Position numbers and translations under genes: made by a program
Shown: one piece after another, positions 17,484 through 26,107 of the stretch
Position numbering within the stretch: position 1 is the stretch's first letter
How the letters are laid out: each line of letters starts with the position of its first letter
Source of the DNA: Rubricoccus sp038746605
GTDB taxonomy: Bacteria > Bacteroidota > Rhodothermia > Rhodothermales > Rubricoccaceae
DNA: 64,000 bases
Assembly (NCBI GenBank): GCA_038746605.1
Contig: JBCDKM010000009.1
Location: 62,001-126,000 of the forward strand
Reading direction: 5' to 3'
Notes under the pieces: generated by a model
Told to the model about the DNA's origin: nothing
Database searches by the model: none
Seen by the model: only the letters and a program-made list of their open reading frames with translations

Positions 17484-19263
17484 GGGCGGGCTCCAGGGCT
17501 GGGAGGCTCGGTTCGGGTTCTGGATCCTCAGGCATCGGAACCTCTAGGCGGACGTGGGTGCCCTCTCGCGAGGGCAGGTACTCCGCGAACCCGCCGAGTT
17601 GCCGCGCCATGTCGGCCACGAGGCGGAGGCCGAGGGATCGGGGCGCGTCCAGGTCTATCGAGGCGGGCGCACCGGCGCCGTCGTCTTGCACGTCCAGCGT
17701 GAGAACGCCGTGGGCTCGGGCGAGCGCGAGGCGGACGGTCCCGGCGCCATCGGGGAAGGCGTGCTCGCAGGCGTTCGCGATCAACTCTGCCGTGGCGAGC
17801 GCCAGCGGGACGGCGGTCTCCGCAGGTAGCGCGAGGTCCTCCACCTCGGTGACGACGTGGACCGCATCGGGCCGGAGTGCGCACGCCGCGACGAGCATCG
17901 CTGCCAACTCGCCGAAGAACGCCCTCGCGCCGATCCGCTCTAGATCCTCGCCCTCGTAGAGCTTCTCGTGGACGAGCGCGAGCGTTCGGATCCGCCCGCC
18001 GACATCGCGCACCACGTCCTGCGTCTCGGGCGTGTCCGCGCGCCGCGCCTGGAGGTGCAGCAGGCTCGCGACCACCTGCAGGTTGTTCTTCACGCGATGG
18101 TGCACCTCGCGGACGAGCATCTCCTTGTGCTCCACGAGGCGGTCCTTCTCAGCTAGCCGCTCGGCCTGTTCCCGGCGTCCGCGCCAGAGCACCAGCGCGA
18201 GGCCGAGGAACAGGCACGAGCCCAGCACGCCTGCCGCAACGAAGGCCCGCGTGCGCCCCAGCGCGAGGGTCTGAACCTCGGATTCTAGCTCCAGTTGCGC
18301 GATCTCACGCTCTCGCTCGCGGACCTGGAAGGCGGCCTGGGCAGCGGCGAGGCGCCGGTCCGATGTGGCAGCGGTCACACTGTCGCGGAGGGCGAGGTGC
18401 TGCACGAGCGCATCGTATGCGCCAGGGTCGCTCGCGTCCTCCAACATTTCCGCGTGGGTGCGCGTGGCCGCGCTGAGCGCTTGCGGAAACCCGGCGGCGG
18501 CCTGTACCGCGCGGTCCGACTGGCGGAGCGCGTCGGCGTGGCGGTTCAGGGCGGAGAAGGTGCGCGCGAGGGCAGAGCGGGCGGCAGCCTCGGCAGGTCT
18601 GTCGTCTTCGCGAGTGGCGTCGGAGAGGGCCTCGCGGAGAGGAACGAGGGCCGCCTCGAAGCGGCCCCGCTCGCGGAGCGCGTCGCCGAGGTGGACGCGG
18701 GCCACCGCGGGCGCGTTCTCGCCTCCGACGCTGAGCGACTGGCGGGCGAACTGCTCGGCCTCCTCAGGGCGTCCTTCTTCCAGCGCGACGCCCGCCAGTT
18801 TGCCGAGGGTCTCCGCCTCGGCGGCACGGTCGCCGGTGGTGCGGCGGAGCGCGAGGGCACGGTCGTACTCGTCTCGCGCCATGCCCAGGCGTCCCTGCGC
18901 GGCGTAGATCATCGCGAGGCCGGAGTGAGCGTCGGCCGTGCGGCGGGGGTCGCCCTCAGCACACTCGCGGGCGGCGGCGTAGGCCTCCATCGCTTCGCCG
19001 AGGGCGCCACGGTCGTGCTGCACGTCGGCGAGCACGTCGTTGGCGTCGGCGCAGAGGGCGCGGTCGTCGAGTTGGGCCGCGAGGCGGACGGCTCCGGCGG
19101 CGAGAGCCTCGGCAGAGTCCGGCGCGCTGGCGGCGTGCTGGCGCGCGAGCGCGATTTTCGCTGCGACAGCGCGGGCGTCGGTTCCGCGCGCGGCCTCGGC
19201 CAGTGAGGCGGGCTGTGCGGCGGCGCTACCCGCGAGGAGGACGAGAAGGAGGAGACAGCGCAC
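17476..19263 (-). CDS. Histidine kinase with TPR-like sensor region, HisKA_2 type
   Basis: 595 residues. A signal peptide (LLAGSAAAQP) is followed by about 300 residues of Ala-rich helical repeats of TPR type (GDRAAEAETLGKLAGVALEE and similar), placing a protein-interaction sensor in the periplasm. One membrane helix comes next (around 340-365), then the HisKA_2 phosphoacceptor motif VREVHHRVKNNLQVVASLLH and a compact HATPase domain (TAELIANACEHAF; DDGAGAP). A C-terminal acidic/Pro tail overlaps the regulator gene. Kinases of this layout are frequent in Bacteroidota and usually act on the adjacent regulator. Confidence 0.92.
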   Translation of the reverse strand: MRCLLLLVLLAGSAAAQPASLAEAARGTDARAVAAKIALARQHAASAPDSAEALAAGAVRLAAQLDDRALCADANDVLADVQHDRGALGEAMEAYAAARECAEGDPRRTADAHSGLAMIYAAQGRLGMARDEYDRALALRRTTGDRAAEAETLGKLAGVALEEGRPEEAEQFARQSLSVGGENAPAVARVHLGDALRERGRFEAALVPLREALSDATREDDRPAEAAARSALARTFSALNRHADALRQSDRAVQAAAGFPQALSAATRTHAEMLEDASDPGAYDALVQHLALRDSVTAATSDRRLAAAQAAFQVREREREIAQLELESEVQTLALGRTRAFVAAGVLGSCLFLGLALVLWRGRREQAERLAEKDRLVEHKEMLVREVHHRVKNNLQVVASLLHLQARRADTPETQDVVRDVGGRIRTLALVHEKLYEGEDLERIGARAFFGELAAMLVAACALRPDAVHVVTEVEDLALPAETAVPLALATAELIANACEHAFPDGAGTVRLALARAHGVLTLDVQDDGAGAPASIDLDAPRSLGLRLVADMARQLGGFAEYLPSREGTHVRLEVPMPEDPEPEPSLPALEPAHA

Positions 19264-19281
19264 GAGGCAGGGGGGACTCGG

Positions 19282-19319
19282 CCCGCCTCGACAGGTCCCG
19301 CGAAGGACCCGAGGCGGGC
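19282..19319. repeat. Palindromic repeat, long form
   Basis: Arms CCCGCCTCG and CGAGGCGGGC around a centre containing TCCCGCGAAGGA. Lies upstream of the kinase start (19263) in the gap between divergent genes. Confidence 0.75.
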
Positions 19320-19364
19320 GGACTCAGGAGACGCATGAACGCACCGACTGACGGCGCGGTGGCG

Positions 19365-19396
19365 TCGCGGTCTTGCTCAGGATATCGCGGTCTTGC
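19365..19396. promoter_or_regulatory. Direct repeat TCGCGGTCTTGC x2, 20-bp period
   Basis: The 12-base word occurs at 19365-19376 and again at 19385-19396, exactly 20 bases apart (about two helical turns on one face). The gap between the kinase gene (start 19263, minus) and the propeller lipoprotein (start 19542, plus) holds it. A related pair with the same period occurs at 27365. It looks like an operator for a protein that binds tandem sites; which flanking gene it serves is not known. Confidence 0.5.
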
Positions 19397-19541
19397 GGAA
19401 GGATCGGGCTGGACACGCCAGAAACGACGATTCGCGATTTCGGGGCCGAAACGGGCGAATGCGGGCCATCGGCTGACTCGTCTTCCGCACCAGATGCACC
19501 GACGCATCCTCTCTCTTCACCGGCGCCCCGCGCCTTCACTC

Positions 19542-20798
19542 ATGCGATTCCGCTCTCTCGCCCTGGCCGCTGTCGCGGCTCTCGTTCTCGTCGGCTGCGA
19601 TGCCGCCTCCGACACCACTCCCATCGCGAACGCCGACGCGCCCCTCGGCGGCGATTCCAAGATGGGCCACGCCGTCCTCTCCGATGAGAAGGCCCTCTCC
19701 GGCGACCTCCTGGAGTCCACGCTCCTCGCGGACCTCCCACTCTCCACGGCTCTTCGCGCCGTGAACGACGACTTCACCTTCCGCTCGCGCGGCGCCGTCT
19801 TCGTGCTCTCCAACGATGAGACCGAGAACTCTGTCATCGCGTTCGCCCGTGCGGAGGACGGCACGCTCTCGCCGTTCGACACCTATCCGACGGGCGGCCA
19901 GGGCGCCCCGCCACTCGGTGCCTCCACCGACCCCATCATCATCGGTGGCTTCCGGGGCAAGTATCTCTACGCGGTCAACGCGGGCAGCGATGAGATCTCG
20001 GTCTTCCGCATCAACGGCGATGGCCTGGAGTTCTACGGCAACACGCCCTCGGGCGGCGCGCAGCCGATGAGCCTCACCGCCAGCGACAACCGTCTCTACG
20101 TCCTCAACTCCGGGCGTGACAGCGAGGCGGGCAACGTGACCGGCTTCGAGATCCGGCCCAACGGACGTCTCCGCGCACTCGGCGTGACCGCGGAGCTCCC
20201 CGGCTCGTTCGGCATCGGTGGCCCGCCGCAGATCGGCTTCGACCCCGCCGGACAGACGGTGACGGTGACGGACCGCCCCTCCAACCAGATCGCGATTTAC
20301 CCGGTCAACATGGACGGGAGCCTCGGCATGCCGGAGGTCACGGCCTCCAACGGCCCCACGCCCTTCGGCTTCGACCACGACGCGAGCGGTCGCCTCTTCG
20401 TCTCCGAGGCCAACGGCGGCACGCCGGACGCCAGCTTCCTCACGAGCTATGACCAGACGGGCACCTCGCTCTCCGTCATCTCCGGCTCGGTGGATACGAA
20501 CGAGACGGCCGCCTGCTGGGCGCGCGTGATCGGCAACTACGTCTACACGACCAACACCGCCAGCGGCACCATCACCGGCTTCGAGATCGGCGATGACGGC
20601 TCGCTCTCGCTCCTCGACGACGACGGCATCACGGCGAACACAGCCGCCAACCCGCGCGATCTCAACATCGCGCTGCGGTACCTCTACGCCCAGAGTGACG
20701 GCCAGATCGACGCCTTCCGTATCGGCGAGGATGGCAGCCTGACCAGCATCGGCACCGTCGCGGTCCCGATGACGGCTCGCGGCGTGGCGACGCGCTAG
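19542..20798 (+). CDS. Lactonase-like beta-propeller lipoprotein
   Basis: 418 residues from the ATG at 19542, immediately followed by a lipoprotein signal (ALVLVGCDAAS). The body repeats a pattern of about 45-60 residues with blocks such as YLYAVNAGSDEISVFRINGDG, RLYVLNSG, and YVYTTNTASGTITGFEIGDDG, typical of seven-bladed 6-phosphogluconolactonase/YncE-type propellers. As a lipoprotein it is extracytoplasmic, so a central-metabolism role is unlikely and a surface or periplasmic binding role more so. A strong terminator follows. Confidence 0.85.
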   Translation: MRFRSLALAAVAALVLVGCDAASDTTPIANADAPLGGDSKMGHAVLSDEKALSGDLLESTLLADLPLSTALRAVNDDFTFRSRGAVFVLSNDETENSVIAFARAEDGTLSPFDTYPTGGQGAPPLGASTDPIIIGGFRGKYLYAVNAGSDEISVFRINGDGLEFYGNTPSGGAQPMSLTASDNRLYVLNSGRDSEAGNVTGFEIRPNGRLRALGVTAELPGSFGIGGPPQIGFDPAGQTVTVTDRPSNQIAIYPVNMDGSLGMPEVTASNGPTPFGFDHDASGRLFVSEANGGTPDASFLTSYDQTGTSLSVISGSVDTNETAACWARVIGNYVYTTNTASGTITGFEIGDDGSLSLLDDDGITANTAANPRDLNIALRYLYAQSDGQIDAFRIGEDGSLTSIGTVAVPMTARGVATR

Positions 20799-20838
20799 CT
20801 CGAACGGCCCCACCACTCGTTCCTGTGAACGAGGCACG

Positions 20839-20871
20839 GCGCGTCTTCCTCTTGCTGGGGGGAAGGCGCGC
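20839..20871 (+). terminator. Rho-independent terminator after the propeller lipoprotein gene
   Basis: 11-bp stem GCGCGTCTTCC / GGAAGGCGCGC (one G-T pair) with an 11-base loop, followed by TGTTTGGTT. A smaller 7-bp hairpin (20816-20833) precedes it. Confidence 0.7.
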
Positions 20872-20904
20872 TGTTTGGTTGTGGGGGTGTTCGCCTCGGG
20901 GGGC

Positions 20905-21387
20905 TCACGCGAACGGGGCGGCGTCCGCGTGCTGTCGGGCCATCTCCGCGAGATCAGGATGCGCGTCGATCAACTCGAAGTCCGCAAAGTCGAATCCAGG
21001 CCCGACGGTGCAGCCGACGAGCGAGTAGGCGCCGGTCGTCCGGGCGGCCTGCCATGCACCCGCAGGCACCACGTGCACCGGCCTGGCTCCCTCCCCAACG
21101 CTCCCGAGGCGGACCGTCTCGACCGTCGAGAAGGCATCCGTGCTCACGAGAAGGTCGAGTGGATCGCCTTCCAGCAGGTGCCAGACCTCGTCCGATGCGA
21201 CCCGGTGCCAGCGGCTGTGCTCGCCCCCGGCGAGGAGGAAATAGATCGTGGTCAGCGCGGAACGGGCGGGGCGTCCGTCGGCGGGGTCTACCTCGGCAGA
21301 GGAGCGGAAAACCTCGCGGTAGTGACCGCCCTCGGGATGGGGCGCGAGCCCGAGGGTCTCGATGAGATGAGCCGCGCGAGGGGGCAT
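20905..21387 (-). CDS. Cupin, DUF985 family
   Basis: 160 residues from the ATG at 21387. Double-stranded beta-helix protein of the cupin_5/DUF985 family: LIETLGLAPHPEGGHYREVF, TTIYFLLAGGEHSRWHRV, DEVWHLLEG and GFDFADFEL. The His and Glu residues in the second and third blocks are the usual metal or ligand site of the fold. Substrate not known. The start lies two bases after the DnaJ-like stop, so both genes share a transcript. The alternative start at 21417 would overlap the DnaJ gene by 28 bases. Confidence 0.87.
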   Translation of the reverse strand: MPPRAAHLIETLGLAPHPEGGHYREVFRSSAEVDPADGRPARSALTTIYFLLAGGEHSRWHRVASDEVWHLLEGDPLDLLVSTDAFSTVETVRLGSVGEGARPVHVVPAGAWQAARTTGAYSLVGCTVGPGFDFADFELIDAHPDLAEMARQHADAAPFA

Positions 21388-21389
21388 GG

Positions 21390-22367
21390 CTAGCGAACCT
21401 CGTGCTCGTCCGCCCACGCCGCCAGCGACTGGCGGGCGGCGTCCGGGAGGTCTGGGACGGTGACGGCCACCTCTACGTAGAGATCGCCCCGGCCCTTCTT
21501 GGTTTTGACGCCCTGACCCCGAAGCCGAAACGCAGCGCCGGGCTGCGTCCCGCCGGGAATCTTGACCTTGACACGTTGCCCGTATGGCGTCTCGATCTCG
21601 CGCTCCGTGCCCAGCATGGCCGCGATGGCGCTGACGTTCTCCGTGACGCGGAGGTCATCGCCCTCGCGCCGGAAGCGGGGATGCTCCGCGACGGCGAACG
21701 TGATGAAGAGGTCGCCGCGCTCTCCCGAAGGCCCGGCGTCGCCCTGGCCTTTGAGCTTGATCTTCATCCCGTTGCGGACGCCTTCGGGGATGGTAATGCG
21801 GACGGTCTTGCCGGAGGGGACGGTGAGCTGCGACGGACCGCCCGTGAGGGCTTCCTCGAAGGAGAGATCTAGCGTGGCGTCCACATCGCGCCCGGCGGTG
21901 CGCTCCTGTCCTCGCGGGTAGCCCTCGCGACGCCCGCCCCCGCCTCCGAAGGCGCCGCCGAACAGGTTACCGAAGAGATCGCCGAGGCCGCCGCCCTCGT
22001 CGAAGATGAAGCCGGTGTCCGGGCCCGCGCCGGTGGCGTCTACGCGGACGTAGGTGCCGTCCGGGGCGCGGTAGAACTGGCCTCCCGGCTGTCCGCTACC
22101 GCCGAAGCCGGAGAACGGGCCGCCGGGGCCACCTTGTCCCATGAACGGATCGCGCCGCTGGCGGTCGTAGCTCTTGCGTTTCTGCTCGTCGCCGAGAATG
22201 TCGTAGGCGGACTGGATCTCCTTAAATCTCTCCTCGGCTGCAGCGTCGCCCGCGTTGCGGTCCGGGTGGTACTGCTGCGCGAGCTTGCGGTACGCGGTCT
22301 TGATCTCCTTGGCGGAGGCGGTCTCGTCCACGCCGAGCGTGGCGTAGTGGTCGGGCAAGGCGGGCAT
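21390..22367 (-). CDS. DnaJ-class co-chaperone without zinc finger (CbpA-like)
   Basis: 325 residues. An N-terminal J domain with HPD at 34-36 (YHPDRN) is followed by a Gly/Phe-rich linker (about 75-150, with DLFGNLFGGAFGGGGG) and two C-terminal substrate-binding domains (DVDATLDLSFEEALTGG; GDLFITFAVAEHPRFRREGD; YVEVAVTVPD). No CxxCxGxG repeats are present, so this is a class B J-protein such as CbpA/DnaJ2, stimulating DnaK. Upstream partner of the cupin gene. The palindromic repeat at 22434 is upstream of its start. Confidence 0.93.
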   Translation of the reverse strand: MPALPDHYATLGVDETASAKEIKTAYRKLAQQYHPDRNAGDAAAEERFKEIQSAYDILGDEQKRKSYDRQRRDPFMGQGGPGGPFSGFGGSGQPGGQFYRAPDGTYVRVDATGAGPDTGFIFDEGGGLGDLFGNLFGGAFGGGGGRREGYPRGQERTAGRDVDATLDLSFEEALTGGPSQLTVPSGKTVRITIPEGVRNGMKIKLKGQGDAGPSGERGDLFITFAVAEHPRFRREGDDLRVTENVSAIAAMLGTEREIETPYGQRVKVKIPGGTQPGAAFRLRGQGVKTKKGRGDLYVEVAVTVPDLPDAARQSLAAWADEHEVR

Positions 22368-22433
22368 CGGAAACGGCGGGGTGCAGGAGTCTAACCCGGA
22401 TCGCCCGCCGGTCCGTTCCCGTCCGTGCGTGGT

Positions 22434-22455
22434 CCCGCCTCGGTCCCGAGGCGGG
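22434..22455. repeat. Palindromic repeat, short form
   Basis: CCCGCCTCGG-TC-CCGAGGCGGG, five bases past the stop codon of the peroxiredoxin gene (22461). Confidence 0.85.
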
Positions 22456-22460
22456 CCGAC

Positions 22461-23153
22461 CTAGAGCACGAGCGCGAGGGCATCGAGGATCTGGCGGACG
22501 CTCGCGCGCTGCGTGTAGTCTGCCTCCACGAAGGCGGCCTGGATGGTGCCGTCCTGCGCGATGACGTAGGTGCCGGGGACGGGCAGCTTCCAGCCGTCGG
22601 TCCCGTTGTACTGCTCCAGGTCCACACCGACGGCTGCGTACCGCTCGCGCGTCGCCTCGTCCACTTCGAAGGTGAGACCGTAGGCGTCCGAGACGGCGCC
22701 CTCCGCGTCCGAGAGGACAGGGAAGGCGAGGTCGTTCTTCTCTTGCACGGTGAGTGAGGAGTCCGGCGTCTGCGGCGAGATGGCGACGAGCGTCGCGCCT
22801 TGCGCTTCGATCTCGCGAAGGCTCTCCTGGTAGTCGCGGAGCTGGGTGTTGCAGTACGGGCACCACGCGCCCCGGTAGAACGTCAGCACGACGGGGCCGC
22901 TCTGGAGCAGCGTGGAGAGCTGAACGGTCTCGCCGTCCACCCCCGGAAGCGCGAAGTCTGGCGCAGTGTCCCCGACACCGAGGGCGCCACTCGCGGCCAT
23001 CTCGGCCGTGACGAGCCCGTCGTCAGATTCAGCCGTGTCTGCCTGCGCGGCTGTGTCCGCCTCGGTCTCTGCGGCAGGAGCGTCGGGTTCGGCGCAGGCC
23101 ACCAGTCCGAGGAGCAAGGTGGTCAGCAGAAAGGAGGAGAAAGGGCGGGACAT
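22461..23153 (-). CDS. Peroxiredoxin-like (AhpC/TSA) lipoprotein
   Basis: 230 residues. Lipoprotein signal with Cys20 (GLVACAEPD), an Ala/Glu/Asp-rich spacer, then a thioredoxin-fold AhpC/TSA domain: VGDTAPDFALPGVDG and the active-site block FYRGAWCPYCNTQLRDYQ with Cys98 and Cys101. The WCPYC spacing is that of two-Cys atypical peroxiredoxin-like proteins that reduce peroxides or dithiols. Its lipid anchor would place it outside the cytoplasm, so it needs an extracytoplasmic reductant. Single gene, with repeats on both sides. Confidence 0.9.
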   Translation of the reverse strand: MSRPFSSFLLTTLLLGLVACAEPDAPAAETEADTAAQADTAESDDGLVTAEMAASGALGVGDTAPDFALPGVDGETVQLSTLLQSGPVVLTFYRGAWCPYCNTQLRDYQESLREIEAQGATLVAISPQTPDSSLTVQEKNDLAFPVLSDAEGAVSDAYGLTFEVDEATRERYAAVGVDLEQYNGTDGWKLPVPGTYVIAQDGTIQAAFVEADYTQRASVRQILDALALVL

Positions 23154-23234
23154 GAGGTCAGGGGTGGAATCCGGGTGTGGACGACTCAGGGACGTGCGTG
23201 ATTCCAGGCGGAAGGCGAAACGGGCTGGCCTCTT

Positions 23235-23254
23235 CCGCCTCGGGGCCGAGGCGG
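23235..23254. repeat. Palindromic repeat, short form
   Basis: CCGCCTCGGGGCCGAGGCGG between the peroxiredoxin start (23153) and the serine dehydratase stop (23306). Confidence 0.82.
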
Positions 23255-23305
23255 GCGGGGTCGGGCGTGTGGCGAGGGAGAACTAGACGTGGCTCCCCAG
23301 CCCCC

Positions 23306-24724
23306 TTAGCACTCCGGGACGCGTACAGACACATTCGCCGCGAGGCCGCCCTGTGAGGTCTCCTTGTACTTGTCGCTCATGTCGCGCGCCGTCTCGTGCA
23401 TCGTCACGATGACCTCGTCCAGGGAGACGCGGGCGTGCCCGGCGACGCCTGCGAGCGCGAGTTCCGCAGCGTTGATCGCCTTGACGGCGCCCATCGCGTT
23501 GCGTTCGATGCACGGCACCTGCACGAGGCCCCCGATGGGGTCGCAGGTGAGGCCGAGGTGATGCTCCATCGCGATCTCGGCAGCTTGAAACGCCTGCTCA
23601 GGCGTTCCGCCTTGGGCCTCGCAGAGCGCCGCGGCGGCCATCGCGCTGCTCACGCCGATTTCGGCCTGGCAGCCGCCCATCGCGGCGGAGATGGTGGCGC
23701 CCTTCTTGAAGAAGGTGCCGGTCTCGCCCGCCACGAGCAGAAAGTCCGCGATGGCGTCCATCGTGGGATCGGCGTCCGAGAAACAGACGTGATAGAGGAG
23801 CACGGCGGGAATGACGCCTGCCGCGCCGTTCGTCGGCGCCGTGACTACGCGGCCCAGGTTGGCGTTCTCCTCGTTGATCGCGAGCGCAAACGTGCTGACC
23901 CACTTGAGGATCTCCGCGAAGCGCCAGTCCCGCGACCGGATCGCCGCCAGCCACTCGCGTGAGCCTGTGGCGGTGGCGTCTGGCATCAGCGTGTGGGCCA
24001 GCGCGGCTGCGCGACGCTGCACTCCGAGGCCTCCAGGCAGCGTGCCTTCCGTGTGGCAGCCCCGGAAGACGCCCTCGCGCATCACGTCCCAGATCGCCGT
24101 CAGCCCAGCCCGGACCTCCTCGGGCGTGCGCCAGGCCCGCTCGTTGGCGCGCACCACCCCCGCGATGCTCCCGCCCGACTGACGGCAGTGGAGCAGCAAC
24201 TCCACCGGCACTTGCGCCGGGTACGGCAGCCGCACCGTCACCTCCTCACCGACCGTCTCGCCCTCTTTCAGCACGAATCCGCCCCCGATGGAGAAGAACG
24301 TCGCGGCGTGCTCGGTGCTGTCCACGAACGCGACACACTTCATGCCGTTGGCGTGGCCCGCCAGTCGCTCTGCACGATGGAAGACGATGTCCGTCGCAGG
24401 GTCGAACGGGACCGGTCGGCCCGCGAGGGAGAGCGTCTTCTCGCGCGCGAGGTTTGCGACGAACTGCGGGATCCGGTCTACCTCGATGGTCACGGGATCG
24501 TAGCCGAGGAGCGCGAGGCAGACGGCCTGGTCCGTGCAGTGCCCGAGGCCGGTCAGCGCGAGCGAGCCGTAGAGGTGGATCTGCACCCGCTCCACGCGGC
24601 CGATGAGCCCTGCCTCGTCGAGTTCGTCCAGCCAGCGTTGCACGGCGCGCCACGGCCCCAGCGTGTGCGAGCTGGACGGCCCGACGCCGATCTTGAGCAT
24701 GTCGAAGACGCTGAGAGCTTCCAC
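23306..24724 (-). CDS. sdaA: L-serine ammonia-lyase (serine dehydratase), iron-sulfur type
   Basis: 472 residues. Converts L-serine to pyruvate and ammonia using a [4Fe-4S] cluster. The start is taken as the GTG at 24724, which yields the canonical N-terminus VEALSVFDMLKIGVGPSSSHT; the next ATG is only eight codons later. The beta domain (to about 150) is followed by the catalytic alpha domain with SGGSIAG, APTNGAAGVIPAVL, GGCQAEIGVSSAMAAAAL and the cluster-binding cysteines in LTCDPIGGLVQVPCIERN. The C-terminal VPEC is also typical. Beta and alpha parts are fused in one chain. Confidence 0.95.
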   Translation of the reverse strand: MEALSVFDMLKIGVGPSSSHTLGPWRAVQRWLDELDEAGLIGRVERVQIHLYGSLALTGLGHCTDQAVCLALLGYDPVTIEVDRIPQFVANLAREKTLSLAGRPVPFDPATDIVFHRAERLAGHANGMKCVAFVDSTEHAATFFSIGGGFVLKEGETVGEEVTVRLPYPAQVPVELLLHCRQSGGSIAGVVRANERAWRTPEEVRAGLTAIWDVMREGVFRGCHTEGTLPGGLGVQRRAAALAHTLMPDATATGSREWLAAIRSRDWRFAEILKWVSTFALAINEENANLGRVVTAPTNGAAGVIPAVLLYHVCFSDADPTMDAIADFLLVAGETGTFFKKGATISAAMGGCQAEIGVSSAMAAAALCEAQGGTPEQAFQAAEIAMEHHLGLTCDPIGGLVQVPCIERNAMGAVKAINAAELALAGVAGHARVSLDEVIVTMHETARDMSDKYKETSQGGLAANVSVRVPEC

Positions 24725-24807
24725 AAGGCGGAGGGAGGTGCGGCGCGAAGGTCGCGCCGGAGGGCTCGCTTCCCAAATCGCGATGCCGCGCACCTTCCCT
24801 GACCTCG

Positions 24808-24830
24808 CCCACCTCGGCACCGAGGCGGGA
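24808..24830. repeat. Palindromic repeat, short form
   Basis: CCCACCTCGGCACCGAGGCGGGA between the serine dehydratase start and the stop of the next minus-strand gene (24891). Confidence 0.78.
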
Positions 24831-24890
24831 GGAGTCAGCCCGCGAGCGTGCGGCAGCCGCTACCGGTCGTATCCCCTCACGCCGAGCGCA

Positions 24891-26009
24891 TCACTCTGCC
24901 AGCGAGCCGACGATGGTCTGCCACGCGGGCTTCGGCGTACCGTCCGGGCGGACGACACCTAACCCGCAGAGATAGTCGGTCAGACGCTCTGCGATCTCGG
25001 GCGGGAGGTCGTCCAGTTCGTCGCCGAACAGGGCCTCGCGGATGATCTCACAGGTGGCCTCGTCGAAGTCTTGGAACGTGAATACGGAGGCGAACCGAAC
25101 GCGGGGGTCGTTTTCGATCTCGTCGAGCAGCAACTCGAAGCAGGTGTTCTGCCAGGCCTCCGAGGCGCCCATGGTCTCCGGGCTCGGGCAGGTCAGTTCT
25201 TGAATGAGGATCGGGCCATCGCCGTAGGTCGCCATGTGATCGCGGTAGTGCGCGCGGATGTCGCCGGGGTCGATCACGAGGAAGTCGGGATCAATGGGGC
25301 CGTAATTGATCGCGATGTGGTCCGAGACGGAGCGCATCGCGCGATAGGTGGGGCTCTGGTCTCGTACGGCGCCCCCGGTCAGCGTCACGCCGACGCCCAG
25401 CCGGGGCTCCATCGCGTGGATACGCTCGCGAGCGGCCTCCACAAAGGCGGCGTATGCCTCGCGCTCCCGGCGGTCCGGGTCCAGGAAGCCGTCCATCTCG
25501 TTGCCGAGTCCGAGGAAGAACCCGCCTCGCGCCAGGAGCACGGGCACCGCGCGGTCCAGCACGCGTCCGAATCGCTCGATGACCTCGGGATCGTCCAGCG
25601 CGACGCCGTCTGCGATGCCGCCTTCGCCGTCTCCGAGGCCGGGCGGCAGGTTGTACCCCTCGCTGTCCCCGACGGTGAGGTTGACGAAGGGTGCGAGACC
25701 GAGGGTCTGGAGAGCGTCGAGCGTAGCGGTGAAGGCGTCGAGGGTGTAGGTGCCCTCCGTGGGTTCCAGGTCTGCCCAGTCCACGTAGAAGGCGAACCCG
25801 CCGAGGCCCGTGTCGATGGCGTCTTGGAGCAGCTGGCGCTCCGCGTCGCCGAGCGCGTCGAGGTCAGCGGAGCCGTAGAGCGTGGTGCCGAGGGTGCGGC
25901 CGGGCGCGAGGAGCGGGAGGTCCGCCGCCTGGGAGTCGGGCGGCTGCACGCTGGGCGAGTCGCAGGCGGCGAGAGAGAGGACGAGTAGGAAGACGAGGGC
26001 GCGAGGCAT
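24891..26009 (-). CDS. Glycoside-hydrolase-like TIM-barrel lipoprotein
   Basis: 372 residues with a lipoprotein signal (LSLAACDSPS). The remainder reads as a (beta/alpha)8 barrel: FAFYVDWADLEPTEGTYTLD, PFVNLTVGD, GFFLGLGNEMDGFLD (candidate acid/base Glu in NEMD), VSDHIAINYGPID, GPILIQELTCPS (candidate nucleophile Glu at the end of a strand) and SVFTFQDFDEATC. The two Glu at the ends of strands 4 and 7 match clan GH-A hydrolases, but I cannot assign a family or substrate. No partner genes around it. Confidence 0.72.
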   Translation of the reverse strand: MPRALVFLLVLSLAACDSPSVQPPDSQAADLPLLAPGRTLGTTLYGSADLDALGDAERQLLQDAIDTGLGGFAFYVDWADLEPTEGTYTLDAFTATLDALQTLGLAPFVNLTVGDSEGYNLPPGLGDGEGGIADGVALDDPEVIERFGRVLDRAVPVLLARGGFFLGLGNEMDGFLDPDRREREAYAAFVEAARERIHAMEPRLGVGVTLTGGAVRDQSPTYRAMRSVSDHIAINYGPIDPDFLVIDPGDIRAHYRDHMATYGDGPILIQELTCPSPETMGASEAWQNTCFELLLDEIENDPRVRFASVFTFQDFDEATCEIIREALFGDELDDLPPEIAERLTDYLCGLGVVRPDGTPKPAWQTIVGSLAE

Positions 26010-26070
26010 GACATCAGAGGCAGACGCAGGGACGACGCGACTCGCCTCCGAACGGTTACACCCGGCCCCG

Positions 26071-26106
26071 CCCGCCTCGGTCTTTCCGTGGACCTACCGA
26101 GGCGGG
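26071..26106. repeat. Palindromic repeat, long form
   Basis: CCCGCCTCGG...TTTCCGTGGACC...CCGAGGCGGG. Its end is one base before the stop codon of the reductase gene at 26108. Confidence 0.85.
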
Positions 26107-26107
26107 A

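Noticed and set aside
23043..23060. CCGCCTCGGT left arm inside the peroxiredoxin gene
   Set aside because: No matching right arm follows; a lone arm arises from Glu/Ala codons.
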